Shown here one piece after another: positions 8,370-13,734 of a DNA stretch of 14,960 bases. The position numbers and the translations under genes are program-made. The DNA comes from Planctomycetaceae bacterium (GTDB taxonomy: Bacteria; Planctomycetota; Planctomycetia; Planctomycetales; Planctomycetaceae): positions 6,021-20,980 of the forward strand of contig DOCI01000241.1 of the NCBI GenBank assembly GCA_003503535.1, given 5' to 3'. The notes under the pieces were generated by a model. It was given only the letters and a program-made list of their open reading frames with translations. It did not search any database and had not been told where the DNA came from. How positions within the stretch are numbered: the first letter of the stretch is position 1; each line of letters opens with the position of its first letter.

Positions 8370-8930
8370 CTACCTCACCTTGATCCAATCGACCTCCAAC
8401 TTGAAAGGACCAGCCTTTTTGTCCCCAAGCAGCAAACCCAGCCCAGACACATTAGCTGGATTGAGTTGCTCATTTGGGAAAACTCTGCCTCGCCATGTAG
8501 CGACAAACTCATCGACTGGTAATTCAACTTCGGTCCATTCGTCTTTTATGGTCTTGAATGACTGGCGATAGGAGAAGCCTCCGAGATTTCGTTGGGCATA
8601 CAAATTGAACTGGTATTCACGCCCATCACCCTTCACTCGGGCTACGATAACGTCTTCTAACTCCAATGCAGATATCTCGCCTCTTGCTCGGACTGAGGCG
8701 AAACCACCGTTATTTTCCAATGACAATGTACCGAAGAATTCCATCATATTGTCATCGTTGATCTTGAATCTCCCCTCGGAGCGACCGCCCATCACACCAT
8801 CGTTAACGACTTGCCACGGTTTGGCTGCATCAGGTGTTTCGAACTGGAAGATGATTCTTTTACCATCGCCATCAGCCGCCATTGTTACGCTTCCAAGAGT
8901 AAGCAGAAGCAGAATTGTATGCAGAATCAT
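8370..8930 (-). CDS. Secreted CIA30-family protein
   Basis: The protein has 186 residues. The ATG at 8928-8930 is chosen over the farther upstream ATG because AAAGGA lies about 9 nt before it and the first residues form a signal peptide (MILHTILLLLTLGSVTMAA). The mature part shows the CIA30 signature PWQVVNDGVMGGRSEGRF (residues 38-55), followed by alternating beta strands and the closing FKLEVDWIKVR, typical of this galactose-binding-like beta-sandwich. The family is named after a mitochondrial complex I assembly factor, but bacterial members are mostly short exported proteins of unknown role, so no complex I function should be assumed. It stands alone on the minus strand between IS fragments. 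A hairpin at 9058-9105 lies about 130 bp upstream of its start and could belong to its control region. Confidence 0.85.
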   Translation of the reverse strand: MILHTILLLLTLGSVTMAADGDGKRIIFQFETPDAAKPWQVVNDGVMGGRSEGRFKINDDNMMEFFGTLSLENNGGFASVRARGEISALELEDVIVARVKGDGREYQFNLYAQRNLGGFSYRQSFKTIKDEWTEVELPVDEFVATWRGRVFPNEQLNPANVSGLGLLLGDKKAGPFKLEVDWIKVR

Positions 8931-9017
8931 TTTTTCAAATCCTTTTACTGATAAGTGGCTGTTTGATATGGCTAATCGCAGTTCGTGAAAATTCGACACT
9001 GGATCAATCCAAATGTT

Positions 9018-9041
9018 AATGCTTGGCAGCGAAGCATTTTT
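9018..9041 (+). terminator. Possible rho-independent terminator, plus direction
   Basis: AATGCTT and AAGCATT form a 7-bp stem around a 7-base loop, followed by a short T-run (TTTTTAG). The stem is AT-rich and weak. In the plus direction it would stop transcripts running antisense to the CIA30 gene toward the dehydrogenase; on the minus strand there is no T-run. Confidence 0.25.
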
Positions 9042-9057
9042 AGATTTTAGGCATATA

Positions 9058-9105
9058 GACTCAGAATACCGAGATTATTCGATCAATCTCGACTATTGCT
9101 GAGTC
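9058..9105. repeat. Two-tier inverted repeat
   Basis: Outer arms GACTCAG (9058-9064) and CTGAGTC (9099-9105), and inner arms CGAGATT (9070-9076) and AATCTCG (9085-9091), are both perfect and enclose an 8-base loop. This could be an operator, a leader hairpin of the CIA30 gene or a transposon-end relic. Confidence 0.5.
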
Positions 9106-9130
9106 AAATCTCAGGGCATTTAGACTCCAC

Positions 9131-9432
9131 GGAATCAGCCAGTCGTTGAAGCCGCAGACTTCCACCACCGCAATGAACGATTCTTGTACTCAGCACAGCG
9201 TTGTGTGAGTTGGTCGAAGAATTGTAGAATCTTGGCTGGCCATGTCGAGACCTGTCGAGCGAGCAGGACGTCGCCCTGCTGGTCTCATAACGAGACTGTC
9301 AGCAGTCGTGCATGTTGATCAATACCGACAAAGAGCATGGTCGTCCTCCTGTAAGAAAGAGTGAGTGTGATTCCCAGCGATAGGAAAATCACAATTCCCA
9401 TTCCAAGCAACTCTTTCATCGATATCAAAGGC
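9131..9432 (-). mobile_element. IS110-family 5'-end remnant, copy B (longest)
   Basis: On the minus strand the LE-side boundary is at 9432, and the leader of 94 nt carries AGGAGG 6 nt before ATG (9336-9338). The coding part reads MLFVGIDQHARLLTVSL, a stop, then QQGDVLLARQVSTWP and FFDQLTQRCAEY. After a frame change it reads FIAVVEVCGFNDWLIP. The N-terminal GID motif and the VVE.CGFND motif are those of the DEDD transposase domain of IS110 elements, so this copy gives the family identification. It is inactive because of the in-frame TGA and the frameshift, and it is cut off after about 205 nt of coding sequence. Confidence 0.82.
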
Positions 9433-9481
9433 AGTAACACTGATATGAACGGCAAATAGTAATTTCAGCTGAACACAACTA

Positions 9482-10651
9482 TTGGTTTTATTACGAAAGT
9501 TTATTGTGGAAGACATCAACGACCAGGAACGACTGCAGACAATTCTTAATCAACTCCAGAACCGCGAAGGTCTCACCCGGGTAGAATATGAGAAATTACT
9601 CGCTGATTTGAACCATCCGGTCGTTTCAAGTGGTCACGATTCCCAGGGGCGTTTGAATATCGCTTTTTTTGATGCAAAAAAATATGATCTCAAATCGTTT
9701 TCGAAACGGAACGATGGAAGTTTCAATATTATTCCCATAGAGACTCCCCTCAACGAGAAAACTGCATCAGCGGCAACGGGATGTAAGGTGGTCTGCATTT
9801 TCGTCAATGACCGTGCCGATGCCCAGGCGATTGAGCAACTAGCGATTCTCGGAGTGGAAATGATTGCCTTACGTTGTGCGGGCTTCAACAATGTGGACTT
9901 GGAAGCTTGCCGCAGACACCAGATCAATGTCGTTCGCGTCCCGGCTTATTCCCCGCATGCCGTTGCTGAACACACTATCGCTTTGATGCTGATGCTCAAC
10001 AGACATTTGCATCAAGCTTACATGAGAAACCGGTCCGGATCCTTCGTGTTAGATGGCTTGACTGGCTTCGATATGTACGGCAAGACAGTCGGAGTGATCG
10101 GTACGGGCAAAATTGGACAATGTGTTGTCGAAATCCTGGCTGGTTTTGGCTGCCATGTTTTAGCTTACGATGTTCATGTCAATCCCGCAGTAGAGAAATT
10201 GTCCAACGCGGAATATGTCAGCCAAGATGATCTATTCTCCAAGTCGAACATCATCACTTTGCATCTCCCCTTATTTGAAGAGTCGCATCATCTGGTCAAT
10301 CGAGAAACGATCAGTCAGATGAAACGAGGCGTCATGCTGATCAATACGTCACGGGGAGGGTTGATTGATACCGTTGCTCTGATCGAAGGATTGAAGTCGG
10401 GACACATTGGTTCGGCGGGATTAGATGTCTACGAAGAAGAAGCGGGTATCTTTTTCAATGATATCTCAGATCAAATTCTCAACGATGATGTTCTGGCAAG
10501 GTTGATGAGTTTTAATAATGTCGTAATCACATCTCATCAAGCGTTTCTGACGCAAGAAGCCCTGGACAATATCGCAGAAACCACACTTCAGAATGTTAAT
10601 GAATTCCTGGCAGGTCATCGAGGAAAATCTCTCACGAATGGCGTTTGTTAA
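9482..10651 (+). CDS. D-lactate dehydrogenase-like 2-hydroxyacid dehydrogenase with N-terminal extension
   Basis: The protein has up to 389 residues and is expected to reduce a 2-keto acid such as pyruvate with NADH in the cytoplasm. The NAD site GTGKIG follows GKTVGVI. The catalytic triad is present: Arg291 (in NTSRGG), Glu320 (in DVYEEE) and His352 (in SHQAFL). These lie exactly 56 residues after Arg235, Glu264 and His296 of the well-studied Lactobacillus D-LDH, so the canonical protein would begin near residue 57 (before LNIAFFDAKKYD). The start is uncertain: an in-frame TGA lies 12 nt upstream of TTG 9482, and the other options are GTG 9506 or TTG 9653; none has a good Shine-Dalgarno and no ATG is available. 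The 56-residue extension looks protein-like (ERLQTILNQLQNREGLTRVE). The gene starts 50 bp after IS110 copy B, so its original 5' end may have been replaced. Confidence 0.88.
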   Translation: MVLLRKFIVEDINDQERLQTILNQLQNREGLTRVEYEKLLADLNHPVVSSGHDSQGRLNIAFFDAKKYDLKSFSKRNDGSFNIIPIETPLNEKTASAATGCKVVCIFVNDRADAQAIEQLAILGVEMIALRCAGFNNVDLEACRRHQINVVRVPAYSPHAVAEHTIALMLMLNRHLHQAYMRNRSGSFVLDGLTGFDMYGKTVGVIGTGKIGQCVVEILAGFGCHVLAYDVHVNPAVEKLSNAEYVSQDDLFSKSNIITLHLPLFEESHHLVNRETISQMKRGVMLINTSRGGLIDTVALIEGLKSGHIGSAGLDVYEEEAGIFFNDISDQILNDDVLARLMSFNNVVITSHQAFLTQEALDNIAETTLQNVNEFLAGHRGKSLTNGVC

Positions 10652-10784
10652 TCTTACAAGACAGTTGAATTTGATGAATTTCTTCTGGCATTTTCCAAAT
10701 TGCGATGGCCGGAAGACGCGTAGTTGTTGTGAATTACCAGTTCACGGTTGAAGGCTTAGGCTCCGAAATTTTATCGGGAGAAAG
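10652..10784. other. Short spacer with a repeat family 2 fragment
   Basis: There is no gene or clear terminator after the dehydrogenase. 10731-10763 (GAATTACCAGTTCACGGTTG and following bases) matches the right-hand third of the repeat at 7935-8037 and is joined nearly directly to IS110 copy C. Confidence 0.45.
10731..10763. repeat. Dispersed repeat family 2, copy 2 (fragment)
   Basis: GAATTACCAGTTCACGGTTG and the following AAGGCTTAGGCTC match 8001-8033 with only a few differences. The rest of the repeat is missing. Confidence 0.55.
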
Positions 10785-11002
10785 CTCAGCACAGCCTTGC
10801 GTGAGTTGGTCGTAGAATTGAAGAATCTTGCCTGGCCGTGGGGAGACCTGCCGAGCGAGCAGGACATCGCCCTGCTGTTCTCTAACGAGACGGTCAGTTG
10901 TCGTGCATGTTGATCGATACCGAGAAAGAGGGAGTGTGATTCCCCTGCCATAGGAAAATCACAATTTCCACTCAAAGCAAGTCTTTCATCGATATTAAAG
11001 GC
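10785..11002 (-). mobile_element. IS110-family 5'-end remnant, copy C (start codon deleted)
   Basis: The minus-strand leader matches the family, but the Shine-Dalgarno and ATG are gone. Other copies have CTCTTTCTC, then AGGAGGACGACCATG-like sequence, then CTCTTTCTC again; copy C has a single CTCTTTCTC directly after the hairpin arm. This is what a deletion between the two short direct repeats would leave. The coding remainder reads LFLGIDQHARQLTVSL and then loses frame by a one-base deletion. Sequence shared with copy B continues to CTCAGCACAGC at its left end. Confidence 0.78.
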
Positions 11003-11313
11003 TTCGCCGTCGTAATCGTGGAGGCAAGGTTCAAGTCCTTGAGGAATCAATTATTTCAGCCACACGCATAGCATTTGAAATCGCGTCATGCTGAAAAATA
11101 AGAAATTTTCTCATCGAGAAGTTGGCTAAGGCGTGGAGGGGTCTACATTATAACGTGGACCACACTGCCCAAACCGATATCCAGAGACAGCCGGTAATAG
11201 GAGATTCTTGTGATTCCCAGTTTTCTACAAGGCAGTCTTCGGAGCATGAAGTATCGATTAACCAATACACCTTATTTCTCAAACACTATTCACCGAATTT
11301 AAAAGGAACAGAA
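11003..11313. other. Unassigned spacer upstream of two small genes
   Basis: No supported gene is seen. The T-arm-like GGTTCAAGTCC at about 11027 is not part of a foldable tRNA. A 22-bp imperfect palindrome at 11140-11161 is the main structure and may control the small gene at 11314. Confidence 0.4.
11140..11161. promoter_or_regulatory. 22-bp palindrome, operator candidate
   Basis: The left arm GGTCTAC and right arm GTGGACC flank ATTATAAC; nearly every position pairs with its mirror (one T-G and one A-C exception). The symmetric centre TTATAA is typical of sites bound by dimeric regulators. It lies about 150 bp upstream of the ATG at 11314. No regulator gene is adjacent. Confidence 0.4.
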
Positions 11314-11520
11314 ATGACAGAAGCAAACGACACGAGAAACTGGCCAGATTTGGCGATCGGTCTTTATGATAAGCTGACCGGTCGAAATGCGGAAATCTGC
11401 TATGAATTTGACCAAATGGAAGTTTCAATACCCTCTGCGGCAACTGAAAATCCGGCACACGCTTTGTGGAAACTCAATGGTAAAGTCAAAATACGCACCA
11501 GTGATGGTAACAAAGAGTAG
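11314..11520 (+). CDS. Small conserved-looking hypothetical protein (68 aa)
   Basis: The start ATG 11314 is preceded by AAAGGAA at a good distance; the longer upstream frame has no ribosome site and poor composition. The protein begins MTEANDTRNWPDLAIGLYDK and continues with alternating polar and hydrophobic residues (AEICYEFDQMEVSIP, then ALWKLNGKVKIRT). This suggests a small all-beta domain after one helix. There is no signal peptide, cysteine or known motif. It is likely cytoplasmic. It is followed at 100 nt by another unrecognised small gene on the same strand, so the two could form an operon. The function is unknown. Confidence 0.65.
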   Translation: MTEANDTRNWPDLAIGLYDKLTGRNAEICYEFDQMEVSIPSAATENPAHALWKLNGKVKIRTSDGNKE

Positions 11521-11620
11521 AATTCTTACTTCTCAAGAGAAAACCCAATTCTTAATGAGTCAACGTATCCATTCATGGACGTTGACCTTTTTCACTGCAC
11601 ATCGTACGAAATGAGTTTAA

Positions 11621-11953
11621 ATGTGGGAAATTGAATTAAAAATTGAAAGTCTTTCAACCAGTTATGAAGTGATTAGTGATGGAGATGTCATTAAACTACA
11701 TGCACTGAACAGCCTTGACTTTGATGAATTGCTGATCACGATCAGTAGAATCACTTCATCAATTCCAATTGCGAAAGTTATTCTCCAGAAGTTCAGAGAA
11801 CACCGACAGCGAATGGAGATTCTTATTGCTGGTCAACATTACATCACCCTGGGGCAGGGAGGTGTTCGTGAGATTGGATCATGGCTCAAAATCATCGCGA
11901 GAACAGTTCGATTGATTGGCCTCAAAAAAACGATACAACTCGTGAAGAATTGA
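11621..11953 (+). CDS. Hypothetical protein (110 aa), paired with the 68-aa gene
   Basis: This frame starts at ATG 11621 with MWEIELKIESLSTSYEVISD and shows a beta-rich first third, an amphipathic helix (VILQKFREHRQRMEILIAG), and a basic hydrophobic end (SWLKIIARTVRLIGLKKTIQ) that could pack on a partner or membrane surface. There is no clear Shine-Dalgarno, which weakens the start call; no better start is in frame. No signal peptide or catalytic motif is seen. The spacing from the upstream 68-aa gene (100 nt) and the same strand suggest a common transcript. It is not recognised; calling it a real gene rests on protein-like composition and its place downstream of a gene with a good ribosome site. 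Confidence 0.6.
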   Translation: MWEIELKIESLSTSYEVISDGDVIKLHALNSLDFDELLITISRITSSIPIAKVILQKFREHRQRMEILIAGQHYITLGQGGVREIGSWLKIIARTVRLIGLKKTIQLVKN

Positions 11954-12034
11954 CCCGAAAAGATCGCAACGCGAATGGCGTCACGCAACAGACTCTCAGC
12001 AAAAGCAAATTTTCATAGTAAATGAATTCACTCT

Positions 12035-12079
12035 AGTCTTCAGGTAATCGGTCCCGCATTTCGGTCCCCTGCTATTTCA
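12035..12079. repeat. Dispersed repeat family 3, copy 1
   Basis: A 45-bp stretch from AGTCTTCAGG to CCCCTGCTATTTCA matches 13605-13649 at 36 of 45 positions by direct comparison. In both cases it precedes an IS110 leader fragment in the same orientation by roughly 190-210 bp. Confidence 0.6.
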
Positions 12080-12127
12080 AAATCCGTGCTCCTTTATTCA
12101 ACCTCGAATTGTTTTCAGACTTTGTTC

Positions 12128-12267
12128 TAAATGATCAGTTGTCGTGAGTGGTGATCGATACCGAGAAAGAGCATGTGATCATCCTGCGAGAAAAGTGATT
12201 GTGATTCCCCAGACATAGTGAAATCACATATTCCACTCGAAGTAACTCTTTCATCGATATCAAAGGC
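12128..12267 (-). mobile_element. IS110-family 5'-end remnant, copy D
   Basis: The leader of 93 nt runs from 12267 to the ATG at 12172-12174. The coding part reads MLFLGIDHHSRQLII and then TAG. The Shine-Dalgarno is weakened (GCAGGATGATCAC before ATG). The leader hairpin is retained with changes on both arms. The element boundary lies directly against the truncated deaminase coding sequence at 12268, so the element interrupted that gene. Confidence 0.75.
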
Positions 12268-12517
12268 TCTTGCTTTGTATTCCACTGCCGAACACTGTCC
12301 CATGTGTCGGTCAGCGATTCTATGGACCGGCATTGAGGCAGTTTTATTCGGTTCGTCTATCAAGTTTCTACAAAAACTCGGCTGGAAACAAATCGACATT
12401 TCATCTCGTGAAGTTGCTGAGCGAACACACTTTCAGAATTGCTCCATAATCGAAGAGATACTGGAAGAAGAATGCAATTCGCTGTTTGTAGTTGCGTCAC
12501 AGGATTATCAGCGATGA
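12268..12517 (+). pseudogene. Nucleoside/cytidine deaminase-family gene, 5'-truncated
   Basis: The frame reads ALYSTAEHCPMCRSAILWTG, then a helix, IKFLQKLGWKQIDISSREVA and EEILEEECNSLF, ending at TGA 12515-12517. This is the C-terminal half of the CDA fold of TadA or guanine-deaminase type. The two zinc cysteines of the PCxxC motif are present, but the normal proline is His (EHCPMC). The first half, including the HAE zinc and proton-shuttle motif, is missing and is replaced exactly at 12267/12268 by IS110 copy D. No HAE-like segment is found in the 12 kb to the left. The frame runs into the IS leader without a usable start, so the product cannot be an active deaminase. Confidence 0.72.
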
Positions 12518-12549
12518 CTTTGCCGCACGTCTCAAAAGGTTAGGCGAAC

Positions 12550-12732
12550 TCACTCAGCGGCCCCCTCACTAGAATCCTGCACGTCGAACCCATCACATTG
12601 AATTACAGGTTGTGGCGGATATTTGGGGAATCGTTTTTCCAGACTCGACTTCTGGCACAGTACGAATCTGGTCCCTTTCCCAGAGATGACTTCCTTCATG
12701 GGGAGACAGAATTCGCACAAGCTCGGTTTCAT
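12550..12732 (-). CDS. Small CxxC protein (60 aa), hypothetical
   Basis: Starting from ATG at 12730-12732, the frame reads MKPSLCEFCLPMKEVISGKG, continues with RFVLCQKS and RFPKYPPQPVIQCDGF, and stops at TGA 12550-12552. CEFC plus two later cysteines suggest a small metal-binding or redox domain. The KYPPQPV.QC segment looks like a conserved planctomycete small-protein motif, but the family is not named with certainty. AGGAG occurs about 15 nt upstream, farther than ideal. It overlaps, in another frame, the tail of the epimerase-like remnant and follows three 14-bp tandem repeats. It may be intact, or part of the surrounding decayed cluster. Confidence 0.5.
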   Translation of the reverse strand: MKPSLCEFCLPMKEVISGKGTRFVLCQKSSLEKRFPKYPPQPVIQCDGFDVQDSSEGAAE

Positions 12733-12982
12733 GCCGATGATTGCGACTCCTCGATTGCGACTCTTCGATTGCCACCCTGATCGCCTCGGCGACACCTAGT
12801 GGCTTAATCGAAAATGCTTCCATGGCTTTCGAGTCCCGTACCACGGTTGGATTTTTTAGCCCTTCGATCAAATGACGCCCCACCTCGTAGGTCGCTGGAG
12901 TCACAAGAGCCAGCCACAACCCTGAGATGTACGGCGTCAGGATCGGGAGACGGATCAGGTTTTCTACGATATTCTGGCATTC
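12593..12982 (-). pseudogene. NAD(P)-binding epimerase-like gene, C-terminal remnant
   Basis: The minus-strand frame reads ENLIRLPILTPYISGLWLAL, then VTPATYEVGRHLIEGLKNPT, VVRD, and FSIKPLGVAEAIRVAI. This resembles the C-terminal part of atypical SDR/NAD(P)H-binding epimerases of the kind that carry a DUF2867-like tail (LTP..S..W..LVTP, then a conserved PLGV.EAI). The Rossmann half with its glycine motif is missing: the frame is closed by TGA at 12983-12985 and similarity to the plus-strand DUF1990 remnant begins at about 12955. The end of the frame runs into sequence overlapping the small CxxC gene after a tandem duplication, so the C-terminus is also altered. It is non-functional. Confidence 0.6.
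12734..12775. repeat. Three tandem 14-bp repeats
   Basis: Units at 12734-12747, 12748-12761 and 12762-12775 share CGATTGCGAC or a near variant (TCCTCGATTGCGAC, TCTTCGATTGCCAC). Because 14 is not a multiple of three, each extra unit shifts the frame of the epimerase-like remnant. Confidence 0.6.
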
Positions 12983-13129
12983 TCAAAACCGAACCACATT
13001 TTAGCCCGTCTGGGGTATCCGGTCGTTCGTCGAAGCCAAAAACGCTTTGGCCGAGATTCCGCAGCTTCGATGTATAAAGCGACCAATGGCGACCCAGTGA
13101 TCCCCTTGGTGTTGCAGAGCACGAATTGA
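12926..13129 (+). pseudogene. DUF1990 protein, C-terminal remnant
   Basis: A plus-strand frame reads DRETDQVFYDILAFSKPNHI, then LARLGYPVVRRSQKRFGRDS and AASMYKA, ending at TGA 13127-13129. The YDILAFS.P.H.LARLGYP.VRR.QKRF.RDS string is the characteristic end of DUF1990 proteins. The N-terminal two thirds are missing: the frame is closed by TGA at 12923-12925, and to the left of about 12955 the sequence instead matches the minus-strand epimerase-like remnant. No initiation codon with a ribosome site is available. The function of DUF1990 is unknown. Confidence 0.65.
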
Positions 13130-13156
13130 GCCAATCCTAACAAGAAAGCACAGGTC

Positions 13157-13357
13157 ATGGATACGTTTGAGAATGGCACGCTGGCCGAGGAACAACCGGA
13201 GATAGTGAAGGCTCTGTGCTGGGAGTGCGGTGAGAAGAAACTGTGTTATGAGCATCTTGTCTGCTGCACGGGGACTCGGTTCCACACTTGCCCTGAGTGC
13301 CGACGAGACATCGAAAGCAGAGGCGAAGATTTCAAACTCGCCGACAACTCGAATTAA
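13157..13357 (+). CDS. Small cysteine-rich protein (66 aa), zinc-finger-like
   Basis: The frame from ATG 13157 encodes MDTFENGTLAEEQPEIVKAL followed by CWECGEKKLCYEHLVCC and FHTCPECRRDIESR. Four CxxC or CxxxC-like pairs suggest one or two structural zinc sites (a zinc-ribbon or RING-like knuckle). There is no signal peptide. The Shine-Dalgarno is weak (ACAGG close to the ATG). The stop TAA overlaps the stop of the convergent DUF2256 gene (shared TTAA at 13354-13357), a neat fit that argues the frame is real. The family is not recognised. Confidence 0.5.
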   Translation: MDTFENGTLAEEQPEIVKALCWECGEKKLCYEHLVCCTGTRFHTCPECRRDIESRGEDFKLADNSN

Positions 13358-13509
13358 GAGTTGTCCTTTTCGGAGTTGCCAGTCTTCCGACACTTCTGGC
13401 TGCAATACTTCACCTCGTCCCAAACCTTGGCCCATTTCTTCCGCCACTTGAACGGTCTTTTGCAGACTGTGCAGGTTTTCTCGGGCAGGTTGGGTTTATT
13501 GTGAGGCAC
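13354..13509 (-). CDS. DUF2256 protein (51 aa)
   Basis: This short minus-strand gene starts at GTG (13507-13509) and reads PHNKPNLPEKTCTVCKRPFK, then WRKKWAKVWDEVKYCSQKCR and a polar tail to TAA. The pattern KPNLP.KTC.VC.RPF.WRKKW...W.EVKYCS..CR is diagnostic of DUF2256, a tiny zinc-knuckle family with four conserved cysteines. The GTG start matches the usual M-P/A-H-x-KPNLP beginning of the family. In many bacteria DUF2256 genes lie near cryptochrome/photolyase-related genes and NAD(P)-binding epimerases. Here an epimerase-like and a DUF1990 remnant lie next to it, which may be what is left of such a cluster. The molecular role is unknown. There is no obvious ribosome site. Confidence 0.85.
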   Translation of the reverse strand: MPHNKPNLPEKTCTVCKRPFKWRKKWAKVWDEVKYCSQKCRKTGNSEKDNS

Positions 13510-13734
13510 TACTGTTTGTTACAACATTCTGCTATTTTCTTTCCGAGTTCCCGACACGCCAAGAGTTTAACATTTGGCTCGTGACTGGTCACTGAATCGT
13601 ATTCAGTCTTCAGGGAAACTGTCTTGAAATTCAGTCCCCTGCTCTTTCATTCAATTTCTAACTCTCGATCGAGACCAGATCCTCGCACCACTGGCAACTC
13701 AGATCTCGATTTGTCGACAGACGTTGCCGTCGTG
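13510..13734. other. Intergenic stretch with repeat family 3 copy
   Basis: There is no supported gene. The only recognisable item is the 45-bp repeat at 13605-13649. IS110 copy E begins at its right. Confidence 0.45.
13605..13649. repeat. Dispersed repeat family 3, copy 2
   Basis: Matches 12035-12079 over 45 bp (36 identical), from AGTCTTCAGG to CCCCTGCTCTTTCA, with the same orientation relative to the following IS110 leader fragment. Confidence 0.6.

Larger units (their letters stand above)
8931..9130. other. Upstream region of the CIA30 gene with two hairpins
   Basis: There is no gene here. The stretch holds the likely promoter of the CIA30 gene and two inverted repeats, at 9018-9041 and 9058-9105 (separate entries). 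At its right it abuts the truncated end of IS110 copy B. Confidence 0.4.

Noticed and set aside
8233..8988. Plus-strand frames opposite the CIA30 gene
   Set aside because: The minus-strand gene has a signal peptide, ribosome site and family signature; the plus frames have none.
11003..11052. Possible tRNA 3' half (GGTTCAAGTCC with a 5-bp CAAGG/CCTTG stem and a 7-base downstream arm)
   Set aside because: No matching acceptor strand, D-arm or anticodon arm is found upstream; the T-arm look is probably chance.
13001..13447. A 148-residue minus-strand open frame
   Set aside because: It lies antisense to the DUF1990 remnant and the CxxC frame, and out of frame with DUF2256, whose motif is unambiguous.
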